From Acidobacteriota bacterium (GTDB taxonomy: Bacteria > Acidobacteriota > Vicinamibacteria > Vicinamibacterales > CAVVIG01), in contig JAGWRA010000139.1 of NCBI GenBank assembly GCA_028876655.1, forward strand, positions 1-49,786: a DNA stretch of 49,786 bases, read 5' to 3'. The notes under the pieces were generated by a model, which made no database searches, was not told where the DNA came from, and saw only the letters and a program-made list of their open reading frames with translations. Of this stretch, positions 8,000 to 15,209 are shown piece by piece (positions within the stretch are counted from its first letter, which is position 1; every line of letters begins with the position of its first letter). Both the position numbers and the translations under genes were made by a program.

Positions 8000-8888
8000 C
8001 GAGCCGGACGATGTAGAGGAGCACGATCGCCCCGGCGGCCAGGCGGTAGATCGCGAACGGCACGAAGCCGTGCTTCCGCACCCACGCCATGAACCAGGCG
8101 ACCGAGAGGTACGCGACGACGAAGGCGACGAGCGCGCCGACGAGCAGCACGCCCCAGCCGTGCGCGTCGATGCCGGCCCCCCCGAGCGGATTGTCGCCGG
8201 CCTTCGACAGCACCGACTTCAGCAGGTCGTAGACCGTCGCGGCCGCCATGGTCGGCATCGACAGGAAGAACGAGAACTCGAGGGCCGACGCCCGCGACAT
8301 CCCCGCCACCTGGCCGGCCGCGATCGTCGACATCGATCGCGAGGTGCCCGGGAAGACGGCCGACAGGATCTGGCAGGCGCCGATCCAGATCGCCTGCGGC
8401 AGCGACATGTCGTCCATCCGCCAGGTGTGCACGCGCCCGGCGGCGGCGCCCGGTCCCAGCCGCTCGGCTCGCGCGTTCATCGCGTCGGTGAGCCACATGA
8501 TCACCCCGCCGATGACGAGCGACCAGCCCATCACGCGCAGGTCCTCGAGGTTCTTGCCGATCACCTTCGTCAGCAGGAACGCCGGCCCCGCCGTGACCAC
8601 GAAGGCGATGAGCGTCAGGCCGAGGGGATGCGTGATCGCGGTGCGGTCACCCCGCTCGCCGCGCGGAAACGTCGACAGGAAGGCCGCGATGCGCGGGCCG
8701 AAGTACACCGGCAGGCTGAGGATCGCACCGAGCTGGATGACGACGGTGTACATCTTCCAGTAGCCGCTGGCGAGGCTGATGTGGAGCAGGACCTCCGAGA
8801 TCCGGAGGTGGGCGGTGGAGCTGACCGGCAGGAATTCCGTGAGACCTTCGACGATGCCCAGGACAACCGACAACAGGTAGTCGTGCAA
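7992..8888 (-). CDS. uppP: Undecaprenyl-diphosphatase UppP (BacA family)
   Basis: A 298-residue polytopic membrane enzyme that dephosphorylates undecaprenyl diphosphate to the monophosphate, recycling the lipid carrier for peptidoglycan and other envelope sugars; family members also confer bacitracin resistance. The two family signatures are present: EGLTEFLPVSSTAHL at about residues 14-28 (usual form E(F/L)LPISSTGHL; here Ala replaces the usual Gly) and PGTSRSMSTIAAG in the second half, with the catalytic Glu, Ser and Arg retained. The length is slightly above the usual 265-280 because of a loop around residues 145-160. It sits 48 bp downstream of uspA on the same strand and may be co-transcribed with it. 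Confidence 0.93.
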   Translation of the reverse strand: MHDYLLSVVLGIVEGLTEFLPVSSTAHLRISEVLLHISLASGYWKMYTVVIQLGAILSLPVYFGPRIAAFLSTFPRGERGDRTAITHPLGLTLIAFVVTAGPAFLLTKVIGKNLEDLRVMGWSLVIGGVIMWLTDAMNARAERLGPGAAAGRVHTWRMDDMSLPQAIWIGACQILSAVFPGTSRSMSTIAAGQVAGMSRASALEFSFFLSMPTMAAATVYDLLKSVLSKAGDNPLGGAGIDAHGWGVLLVGALVAFVVAYLSVAWFMAWVRKHGFVPFAIYRLAAGAIVLLYIVRLAG

Positions 8889-8936
8889 TCCGCGCCCTCC
8901 CAGTGAGCGACCCGGGACAGGGTACTTCAGGACCTC

Positions 8937-9431
8937 TCAGCGTGCACGGCTTTCTTCGCGCGCGCCCGCGGCCTCGGTGCACGCCGGCGCGCGGACGACC
9001 TCGACGGAACAGCTGGCGCGGTGCACGACCGACTCCGCCACGCTGCCGAGCAGCAGGCGATCGAGCCCCCGCCGTCCGTGGGACCCGAGCACGATGACGT
9101 CCGGCTGCCAGCGGCCGGTTTCGTCGAGGATGGCGTCGCGGGCGCCGCCGTCGTAGACGACCGTGTCGGCCGCGAAGCCGGCCGCCGACAACCGCGCGGC
9201 GGCCGACGCGGCCAGCGCGTCGGATTCCTGCCGCCGGCGCGCCTGCAACGCCGAGATCTCGGCAGCCGCCTGGGATCCGTGCACGAACGACTCGGCCATC
9301 GTCAGTTCGTTCGGCCAGTCCATCGCGTGCAGCACGCGCACCGTGGCGGTCGCCGGCGCGAACTGCCGGATCACCGCCTCGAGCGCGGCGCGCGAACAGG
9401 GCGAGTCGTCGAACGCCAGCAGCACCTTCAT
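8937..9431 (-). CDS. Universal stress protein, UspA family
   Basis: A 164-residue single-domain Usp protein with a Rossmann-like fold. The N-terminal strand MKVLLAFDDS carries the acidic pair that contacts adenine. GSHGRRGLDRLLLGS (116-130) matches the ATP-binding G-x2-G-x9-G-S/T motif, so it belongs to the ATP-binding class. Usp proteins accumulate under starvation or stress and modulate survival. I chose ATG 9431; a GTG one codon earlier is possible. It lies 21 bp downstream of the hibernation factor/CSD gene and upstream of uppP, suggesting a stress-response transcript. Confidence 0.9.
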   Translation of the reverse strand: MKVLLAFDDSPCSRAALEAVIRQFAPATATVRVLHAMDWPNELTMAESFVHGSQAAAEISALQARRRQESDALAASAAARLSAAGFAADTVVYDGGARDAILDETGRWQPDVIVLGSHGRRGLDRLLLGSVAESVVHRASCSVEVVRAPACTEAAGAREESRAR

Positions 9432-9452
9432 CACAGACCCCCGCCGTGGCCG

Positions 9453-10073
9453 CTACGCGTAGTGATGCTTGCCGACCAGGCGGACCGTGCTCGCCTGCGG
9501 CCCCTTGTCCCCGCGCGTCTCGACGAAGGTCACCGCGGCCCCCACCGTGAGGTCCTCGAAGGCCCCGTTCACGACGCTGTCGCGATGGAAGTACACCTCG
9601 TGGCCGTCGGCGGCCTGCAGGAACCCGCACTGCTGATCGGGCAGCAGCCGCGCGACCGCTCCGTGCGGCGGCGCCTCGTGCGTCTTCACGTCGCCGCGCT
9701 GGCGCCGCGCGTAGTCCTGCAGGCGCCGGCGGGCCGTCTCGAACGCCTCGCGGATGGCGACCCGGCCGTACTTCAACCCCGTGTCCACGTCCGTGGCCTT
9801 CGTCCGCCGGGTGGCTTCCACGTCCTTCAGGTGCGCGTGCAGCGTGGCGGCGTCGTGGCTCACCACGATCTCCTCGCCCGGCACGGTGATGTCGATCCGC
9901 ACGCGGAAGCGCTTCCCCTCCTGCTGGTGGCGGTGGGGCCGCTCGATCGAGACGCGACAGGCGGTGATCCGCGGGTAATAGGTCTCCAGCTTCTCGGCGC
10001 GCCGCAGGATCTCCTGCTCGAGCGCCTCGGACCGATCCATGTCTCGAAATGTGACTTGAACAGGAAGCTGCAT
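9453..10073 (-). CDS. HPF/RaiA-type ribosome hibernation factor fused to a cold-shock domain
   Basis: A 206-residue two-domain protein. Residues 1 to about 105 are an HPF/RaiA (sigma-54 modulation) domain: MQLPVQVTFRDMDRSEALE, RRAEKLETYYPRITACRVSI, a basic strand and a helix, which in known members dock in the 30S decoding centre and silence ribosomes. Residues 137-206 are a cold-shock (OB-fold) domain with RNP-like GFL near 150 and VYFHRDS at 160-166, which bind single-stranded RNA. The linker is basic. Long HPF proteins usually carry a different C-terminal dimerisation domain, so the CSD replaces it. ATG 10073 has GGAG 10 nt upstream; the frame runs further upstream without a good start. 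It heads a probable hpf-csd, uspA, uppP transcript. Confidence 0.88.
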   Translation of the reverse strand: MQLPVQVTFRDMDRSEALEQEILRRAEKLETYYPRITACRVSIERPHRHQQEGKRFRVRIDITVPGEEIVVSHDAATLHAHLKDVEATRRTKATDVDTGLKYGRVAIREAFETARRRLQDYARRQRGDVKTHEAPPHGAVARLLPDQQCGFLQAADGHEVYFHRDSVVNGAFEDLTVGAAVTFVETRGDKGPQASTVRLVGKHHYA

Positions 10074-10203
10074 GGCTGTGCTCCGGTGGTTCGGCGTCCC
10101 GAAGACACGACGCCTCGACCATCGAGATAGCAGGAGATGTGCCAGGGCGCGATCGCGAGGCACGGCTCGACAGTCGTTCTGGCGGTGAGTGGCGGCGAGA
10201 GGC

Positions 10204-10412
10204 GGGGGACGAGTCCCCCGGGAAATGCCGCAGTCGGCTGCGGAGAATTGCCGACGGGCCGCTGCGTGCGGGGGGCGGGCGATGGCGGCCGCGCCGGCTC
10301 CGGCCCGGAAACCGGCTGATTTCAGCCGGTTTCGGCCCTGCGTGGGGACCTGCCGCTGCCGGTATCCGTCTTGCTTCCTCCCACCCGGTGCGCGCGGCCT
10401 CCGGGCGCACCG
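10204..10412 (+). promoter_or_regulatory. Hairpin-rich leader upstream of the radical SAM gene
   Basis: The gene-free gap 10074-10429 (356 bp, between divergent genes) holds four near-perfect hairpins in its right half. They are GGGGGAC/GTCCCCC (10204-10210, 10213-10219), CCGCAG/CTGCGG around a 4-nt loop (10228-10233, 10238-10243), a 26-bp palindrome with arms GAAACCGGCTGA and TCAGCCGGTTTC (10308-10319, 10322-10333), and CGGTGCGC/GCGCACCG (10386-10393, 10405-10412). The last ends two bases before the GAGGAGG Shine-Dalgarno sequence. This suggests a structured 5' leader or cis-regulatory RNA plus an operator. It does not match a riboswitch class I recognise. The left part (10074-10203) shows nothing clear apart from a GCGATCGC palindrome. 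Confidence 0.5.
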
Positions 10413-10429
10413 TGCGAGGAGGAGACGTC

Positions 10430-11614
10430 ATGACCCCGGCCCTTCGGCTCGTCTTCTGGGAAACCACCAAGGCCTGTAACCTCAGCTGCAAGCACTGCCG
10501 GGCCGTGCCCCAGCGGGCGCTCGGCCCCGACGAGCTCGACACGGCGCGCGCTTTCGAGCTCGTCGACCAGATTGCCGAAGTCGGCCGGCCGGTGCTGGTG
10601 CTGTCGGGGGGCGAGCCGCTGTTCCGGCCCGACATCTTCGACATCGGCGCGTACGGCGTCGAGCGCGGCCTGCGGATGGCGATGGCGACCAATGGCACGC
10701 TGATCACGCAGGAGATCGCGGGCCGGATCCGCGACGCCGGTTTCTCGCGCGTGGCCGTCAGTCTCGACGGCGCGCGGGCCGCGACGCACGACGCCTTCCG
10801 GAACCTGCCCGGGTCGCACGCGCGCGCCATCCGCGGCATCCAGTTCCTGCGCGAAGCGGGCGTCTCGGTGCAGATCAACTCGACCATCGCGAAGCACAAC
10901 GTCGCCGAGCTGCCCGACATGCTCGACCTGGCGCTCGACCTGACGGCCGATGCGCTGCACCTGTTCATGCTGGTGCCGGTCGGCTGCGGCGTGGAGATCG
11001 CGCCGACCCAGATGCTGCCGGCCGACGAGTACGAGCGGGTGCTGCACTGGTTCGACGAGGAATCGAAGAGCTGCCCGATCGACCTGAAGGCGACCTGTGC
11101 GCCCCACTACTACCGGATCCGGGCGCAGCGGATCGCCGAGGAGCGCAGCCGCGGCGACCTGTCCTCGTCGTTCATCGCCCCGGGGACGCGCGCCAAGGCG
11201 GCGCCGGTGCTGCTGCACGGCGAGCACGGCCCGCACGTCTCGGCCCTCTCGGCGATGACGCGCGGCTGCCTGGCCGGCACGGCCGTCTGCTTCGTCTCGA
11301 ATACGGGGAAGATCTATCCGTGCGGGTACCTGCCGGTCGAGGCGGGGGACACCCGCGCGCAGTCGTTCAAGGCGATCTGGGGCGGCTCGCCGATCTTCGC
11401 GCAGCTGCGCGACTACGACGCGCTCGAGGGGAAGTGCGGCGAGTGCCGCTTCACGGCCATCTGCGGCGGCTGCCGCGCGCGGGCCTACGCCGCCACCGGC
11501 AGCTTCCTCGCCGAGGAGCCGTTCTGCACCTACCGGCCGGATCTGGACCGGACGGCGCCGCCCCGCGGCGTCGACATCGACGTCGCACCGGCGGACATGC
11601 ATCCGCACGCCTGA
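10430..11614 (+). CDS. Radical SAM/SPASM protein, AhbD/NirJ-like
   Basis: A 394-residue radical SAM enzyme. The cluster motif is C16-x3-C20-x2-C23 in WETTKACNLSCKHC, followed by LSGGEPLFRPD for SAM binding. The C-terminus is a SPASM domain with many cysteines: IYPCGYLPV, GKCGECRF, ICGGCRARAYAATG and AEEPFC. The phrases VFWETTKACNL, CGYLPVEAGD and CGGCRARAYA are the hallmark of the AhbD/NirJ group, which acts on tetrapyrrole propionate side chains (AhbD makes heme from Fe-coproporphyrin; NirJ acts in heme d1 synthesis). No other ahb or nir gene is nearby, so the substrate is uncertain, and peptide-modifying SPASM enzymes are the alternative. ATG 10430 follows GAGGAGG. A B12-binding radical SAM gene follows 38 bp later. 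Confidence 0.82.
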   Translation: MTPALRLVFWETTKACNLSCKHCRAVPQRALGPDELDTARAFELVDQIAEVGRPVLVLSGGEPLFRPDIFDIGAYGVERGLRMAMATNGTLITQEIAGRIRDAGFSRVAVSLDGARAATHDAFRNLPGSHARAIRGIQFLREAGVSVQINSTIAKHNVAELPDMLDLALDLTADALHLFMLVPVGCGVEIAPTQMLPADEYERVLHWFDEESKSCPIDLKATCAPHYYRIRAQRIAEERSRGDLSSSFIAPGTRAKAAPVLLHGEHGPHVSALSAMTRGCLAGTAVCFVSNTGKIYPCGYLPVEAGDTRAQSFKAIWGGSPIFAQLRDYDALEGKCGECRFTAICGGCRARAYAATGSFLAEEPFCTYRPDLDRTAPPRGVDIDVAPADMHPHA

Positions 11615-11652
11615 CGCGCCGGTCCGTTCACCCTTCGGGGGATCGAGGCAAC

Positions 11653-13293
11653 ATGGTGGTTCACCCGAAGGGTGCGCGCGCCCGCGTGCTGCTGACATCG
11701 GTCTTCGGCCCCTTCGCGCAGGACGACGAGTTCGGCAGCCGCGCGATCAATCCGATCGAGCTCTATCACAACCAGGTGACCCGCGAGCAGGGGCCGTTCT
11801 CCATCCGGATGTCCCATCGGTCCTGGGGCATCATGCTCATCCAGCACAACATCGGCGCCCCGTCGACCGTCCTCGACTTCCCGACGCGCGAGCGGTTCGT
11901 CCGCGAGATCACCCGGCACCACTACGACATCATCGGGATCTCGGGCATCGTCGTGAACGTCGGCAAGGTGCGGGAGCTGTGCCGGCTGGCCCGCCTGCAC
12001 TCGCCGGACTCGACCATTGTCGTCGGCGGCCACGTGACCGCCATTCCCGGGATCGAGCGGATGCTGGACGCCGACCACGTCGTGAAGGGCGACGGCATCG
12101 CCTGGTTCCGGGCGTTCCTGGGGGAGCCGGCTGATGCGCCGATCCGGCATCCGGTGGTCTCCTCGTCGTTCGGGCAGCGCCTGATGGGGCTGAAGGGCCC
12201 GCGCGGCGGCGGGAATCCCGCGGCGACGATCATTCCGTCGGTCGGCTGCCCGATGGGCTGCAACTTCTGCACGACGTCGGCGTTCTTCGGCGGAAAGGGA
12301 CGGTTCATCAACTTCTACGAGCGCGGCGCGGACCTGTTCCGGGTGATGTGCGAGGTGGAAGCGGCGCTGAAGGTCAAGACCTTCTTCATGATGGACGAGA
12401 ACTTCCTGCTGTACCGGCGGCGGGCGATCGAGCTGCTCGACTGCATGAAGCGGGCGGGGAAGCCGTGGTCGATGTTCGTCTTCTCGTCGGCGAACGCGAT
12501 CCGCAAGTACGACATCCGCGAGCTGGTCGAGCTCGGCGTGGTCTGGGTCTGGCTGGGGCTCGAGTCGCCGCAGAGCGGCTACGCGAAGCTGAAGCAGGCC
12601 GACACGCAGGCGCTGACGCGCGAGCTGCAGTCGCACGGCATCCGGGTGCACGGCTCGACGATCATCGGCCTCGAGCATCACACGCCGGAGAACATCGGCG
12701 CCGAGATCGAGCACGCCGTCCGTCACGCGGCCGACTGCCACCAGTTCATGCTGTACACGCCGATGCCTGGCACGCCGCTCTACGACGAGGTGGCGCGGGA
12801 GGGGCGGCTGCGGCCGGACGTCGAGCTGGCCGACATCCACGGCCAGGCCGGCTTCAACTTCATCCACCGCGCCCTGCCGGTCGAGCGCGCGAAGGCGCTG
12901 CTGGACGGGGCGTTCCGCCTCGACTACGAACGCAACGGCCCGAGCCTGTACCGGCTGATGGCCACCATGTTCAACGGATGGCGGCGGTATCACGCCGATC
13001 CCGATCCGCGCGTCCGCGCGCGGGTCGCCATCGAGGGGCGGCAGCTCCGCAACGGGTACGGCGCCGCCCTGTGGGCGATGGAGCACTACCTGCGCCGCTC
13101 GAACCACGCCGTGAGCGAGCGGATCGGGGCCTTGCGCCAGTCGATTGAGCACGAGCTCGGCGGCTGGTCGCGCGTCGTCGACGCCTCCGTTGGCCCCGTG
13201 CTGCACTGGGCCGCCCGCCGCGACGCCCGCCGGTTCCCCGCCGGCCGTCCCCTCGAGCCGCCGACCTTCGTGGACCGGCGCAACTGGGCCTGA
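11653..13293 (+). CDS. Cobalamin-binding-domain radical SAM protein (B12-rSAM, class B)
   Basis: A 546-residue protein. Its N-terminal ~170 residues resemble a Rossmann-like B12-binding domain (HHYDIIGISGIVVNVGKV, IVVGGHVTAIPG) without the DxHxxG motif, as in most class B enzymes. The central radical SAM domain has C199-x3-C203-x2-C206 (CPMGCNFC), MMDENFLL, GLESPQSGY and YTPMPGTPLYDE. The C-terminal ~130 residues are helical and unique. Known relatives carry out methylations or C-C bond chemistry (for example HpnP, BchE or P-methylases), but I cannot match this one to a product. I chose ATG 11653, with GAGG close upstream. It is 38 bp downstream of the AhbD-like gene, so the two radical SAM proteins are probably co-expressed and may act in one pathway. 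Confidence 0.83.
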   Translation: MVVHPKGARARVLLTSVFGPFAQDDEFGSRAINPIELYHNQVTREQGPFSIRMSHRSWGIMLIQHNIGAPSTVLDFPTRERFVREITRHHYDIIGISGIVVNVGKVRELCRLARLHSPDSTIVVGGHVTAIPGIERMLDADHVVKGDGIAWFRAFLGEPADAPIRHPVVSSSFGQRLMGLKGPRGGGNPAATIIPSVGCPMGCNFCTTSAFFGGKGRFINFYERGADLFRVMCEVEAALKVKTFFMMDENFLLYRRRAIELLDCMKRAGKPWSMFVFSSANAIRKYDIRELVELGVVWVWLGLESPQSGYAKLKQADTQALTRELQSHGIRVHGSTIIGLEHHTPENIGAEIEHAVRHAADCHQFMLYTPMPGTPLYDEVAREGRLRPDVELADIHGQAGFNFIHRALPVERAKALLDGAFRLDYERNGPSLYRLMATMFNGWRRYHADPDPRVRARVAIEGRQLRNGYGAALWAMEHYLRRSNHAVSERIGALRQSIEHELGGWSRVVDASVGPVLHWAARRDARRFPAGRPLEPPTFVDRRNWA

Positions 13294-13339
13294 CGCCAGG
13301 CCACGAAGACACAAAGCGATGTCCGGTCCTGGCGCCGCA

Positions 13340-13416
13340 ACGGGTAACGAGCAACGGGCAATGGGCAATGGGCAACGGGTAATGGGCAATGGGCAATGGG
13401 CAATGCGCAATGGGTA
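13340..13416. repeat. Heptanucleotide array C (unit ATGGGCA)
   Basis: Eleven consecutive 7-nt units are in perfect register: ACGGGTA, ACGAGCA, ACGGGCA, ATGGGCA twice, ACGGGTA, ATGGGCA three times, ATGCGCA, ATGGGTA. Variation is confined to a few positions of the unit. The array fills part of the 211-bp gap between convergent genes, directly before array D. Confidence 0.93.
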
Positions 13417-13431
13417 TTGACCACGCCCGGC

Positions 13432-13498
13432 ACGTCGTCCGCACGTTGTACGTCGTACGTTGTACGTCTCGCACGTTGCACGTCGTACGTGACGTCTC
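13432..13498. repeat. Heptanucleotide array D (unit ACGTTGT/ACGTCGT)
   Basis: This array has an alternating 7-nt unit, ACGTTGT / ACGTCGT, interrupted by one 9-nt and one 11-nt step. The core ACGT is self-complementary, so the array can fold on itself on either strand. It ends seven bases before the stop codon of the minus-strand NHL gene. Confidence 0.85.
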
Positions 13499-13504
13499 TT
13501 TCCC

Positions 13505-14473
13505 CTACTTCCCCAGTACCAACTTCTGCACCCGCCAGTTCAGCAGCTCGGCCACGTAGAGCGTGTTCTCCGACGGGCAGGCGATCTCGTGCACCCAGCC
13601 GAATTCACCTGGCTGCTTGCCGGCCTTGCCGAAGACGCCCAGGATCTTCCCGTCGAGGTCCAGCTTGTAGATCCGTCCGGGCACCGAGTCGGAGGAGTAG
13701 AGCACCTGGTGCGATCCCGGTGTGATGCAGATGGCCCACGGCGCGCCGATGCCGGTGATCTGCCGCAGGAACCGGCCGTCGGTGTCGAAGACCTGGATCC
13801 GCTTGTTCTCCCGGTCGCCGACGTAGATATGGTCCTCGTTGTCGATCGCGATCGAGTGGACCGTGTGGAACTCGCCGGGACCCGTCCCGCGCTGGCCCCA
13901 CGCCATGAGCCAGTGACCGTCCTTGTCGTACTTCGCGACCCGCGAGTTGTTGTAGCCGTCGGCGACGTAGATGTTCCCCGCCTTGTCCCATGTGACGTCG
14001 GTCTCGCGGTTGAAGCGGTCGGGCTGCGGCTTCGGGATCGCGTCACCGGGCCCGGGCTGCTTCGGCGGGCCGTCGACCCGCTCCCACCGTCGGCCGAGCA
14101 CCATCTTCACGCGCCCCTCGGGATCGAACTCCGTGATCGTGTTCGTCCCCTCGTCCACCGCCCAGATGTTGTCGTCCTGGTCCACACGCACGGCGTGGGC
14201 CTGGTAGAAGCCGTACAGGTCCTGGCCGATCTCGCGCATGAAATTGCCGTTCGGGTCGAACTCGAAGAGCCGCGGGCCCTTGCCGCTGCGGCTGAAGACG
14301 AAGATGTCGCCGTGCGAGTTCAGGGCGACGCCGGCGGCCTCGCCGAGATACAGCCCGGTCGGCAGTTTCAGCGGGTCGCTCGCCTTGTAGGGGATTTCAG
14401 GGATGGACGCCTGCTGGGCCCAGACGGTCGCGCTCAACAGCGCCACCGCCACGGCCACGATCATCCGTCTCAC
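13505..14473 (-). CDS. Secreted NHL-repeat beta-propeller protein (peptidyl-alpha-hydroxyglycine lyase-like)
   Basis: A 322-residue protein with a signal peptide (MRRMIVAVAVALLSATVWAQ) and about six NHL-type propeller blades, each containing a phrase such as IFVFSRSG, NIWAVDEG, NIYVADGYNN, HIYVGDRENKRIQVFD and TLYVAELLNWRVQ. The pattern fits the six-bladed propeller of the peptidylglycine alpha-amidating lyase/NHL family common in environmental bacteria, where most members have no proven substrate. The GTG at 14473 is preferred because AGGAGG lies 5 nt upstream; ATG 14464 is the alternative. It is flanked by repeat arrays on both sides and has no obvious operon partner. Confidence 0.8.
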   Translation of the reverse strand: MRRMIVAVAVALLSATVWAQQASIPEIPYKASDPLKLPTGLYLGEAAGVALNSHGDIFVFSRSGKGPRLFEFDPNGNFMREIGQDLYGFYQAHAVRVDQDDNIWAVDEGTNTITEFDPEGRVKMVLGRRWERVDGPPKQPGPGDAIPKPQPDRFNRETDVTWDKAGNIYVADGYNNSRVAKYDKDGHWLMAWGQRGTGPGEFHTVHSIAIDNEDHIYVGDRENKRIQVFDTDGRFLRQITGIGAPWAICITPGSHQVLYSSDSVPGRIYKLDLDGKILGVFGKAGKQPGEFGWVHEIACPSENTLYVAELLNWRVQKLVLGK

Positions 14474-14566
14474 GGCAGCCTCCTCGGGGAATAGGTCGGC
14501 CGATTCTAGGCTGCCGGCCGGGCCGGCGCAACCCGCGGCGGCCGGCAGGCCGGGAGGCGCCGGCCG

Positions 14567-14594
14567 GTCTCCTGTCTCCGGTCTTCAGTCTTCG
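14567..14594. repeat. Short heptanucleotide array E1 (unit GTCTYCN)
   Basis: Four 7-nt units in register: GTCTCCT, GTCTCCG, GTCTTCA, GTCTTCG. They lie between the NHL and SET genes, next to array E2 and to a GCCGGCC-rich inverted-repeat stretch at 14512-14566. Confidence 0.75.
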
Positions 14595-14608
14595 GTTCCT
14601 TCACGCGG

Positions 14609-14650
14609 AGCCCGGAGCCCGCAGCCCGGAGCCCGTAGCCCGGAGCCGAC
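14609..14650. repeat. Heptanucleotide array E2 (unit AGCCCGG)
   Basis: Five AGCCCG(G/C/T) units plus a degenerate sixth abut the stop codon of the SET-domain gene. The unit is the same as in the coding array at 5119-5160, about 9.4 kb away. Confidence 0.88.
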
Positions 14651-14655
14651 CGGTC

Positions 14656-15072
14656 TCAGAGTCTGTGCTCGCACCCCGGGCTGCAGCGGCAGGGAATGCT
14701 CTGGACGCCGTCGGTGCAGTAGTCGTAGCTCAGTTCCTCGCCCGGCTGGATGAGGCGCGAGGCGCGGATCCAGATCGTCTTGTCCGTGATCTCGATCCAG
14801 CAGTTGCCATGACAGGAGTGGTTGATGAACCGGGCGACGTTGCCGCCGACGTTCGCATCGCGGCTCCAGCGCCGGTTGATGCGGAAGGTCCAGATGCAGC
14901 CCTGCGCGAGGTACCGGTCCTCGCGCTTCTCGCTTTCCTTCGTGGTGATGAGCTCGCCGGCGTAATCGATGATCCGCCGGTTCTTGGTGATCGGTTCGGC
15001 GGCAAAGACCCCGAACCCGTGCAGTTTCGATCGCTTCCTGACGATCTTCGGCAGCGGACGACGTCGCGACAT
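14656..15072 (-). CDS. SET-domain protein lysine methyltransferase
   Basis: A 138-residue compact SET-domain protein, a fold that methylates lysine side chains using SAM. The canonical motifs are in order: HGFGVFAAEPI (18-28), IIDYAGELI (34-42), RFINHSCHGN (81-90, the NHSC pseudoknot that binds SAM) and GEELSYDY with the catalytic Tyr (111-118). A post-SET-like cysteine tail (Cys128, Cys130, Cys134) may bind zinc together with the Cys of NHSC. The N-terminus is very basic (SRRRPLPKIVRKRSK). SET proteins are mainly eukaryotic, but free-living bacteria also carry small ones of unknown target. The start ATG 15072 has only a weak Shine-Dalgarno. It is a single gene with its own spacers. Confidence 0.9.
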   Translation of the reverse strand: MSRRRPLPKIVRKRSKLHGFGVFAAEPITKNRRIIDYAGELITTKESEKREDRYLAQGCIWTFRINRRWSRDANVGGNVARFINHSCHGNCWIEITDKTIWIRASRLIQPGEELSYDYCTDGVQSIPCRCSPGCEHRL

Positions 15073-15140
15073 GGGGACATTCTAACAAACGTCCGACGTC
15101 CGACGATCCACGCGTAGCCTGACGTCGCGGTCGCCTGCGC

Positions 15141-15168
15141 CAGGGGCGGCCATGGCAGGCCGCCCCTG
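15141..15168. terminator. Strong hairpin between the SET and amidohydrolase genes
   Basis: CAGGGGCGGCC (15141-15151) and GGCCGCCCCTG (15158-15168) form perfect 11-bp arms with a 6-nt loop. It lies downstream of the leftward amidohydrolase gene and upstream of the SET gene, so it can stop read-through. No U-run follows. A related imperfect inverted repeat is at 25016-25039, and both are followed by GGCGGCCCC(T/C)GGAGAC-like sequence. Confidence 0.5.
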
Positions 15169-15209
15169 CGTGAACGACACCATCGGAATGGCGGCCCCTG
15201 GAGACAAGT

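Noticed and set aside
10201-10270. Possible cobalamin riboswitch (a GGGAA stretch near GC stems)
   Set aside because: The conserved B12 box (GCCACTG) and the ordered core are missing. The hairpins are real, but the class is not recognisable.
10430-13293. RiPP biosynthetic cluster around the two radical SAM genes
   Set aside because: No short precursor-peptide frame with leader and Cys/Thr core is visible, and there is no maturase partner or exporter beside them.
13340-13498. CRISPR array
   Set aside because: Units are 7 bp without spacers, and no cas genes are in the window.
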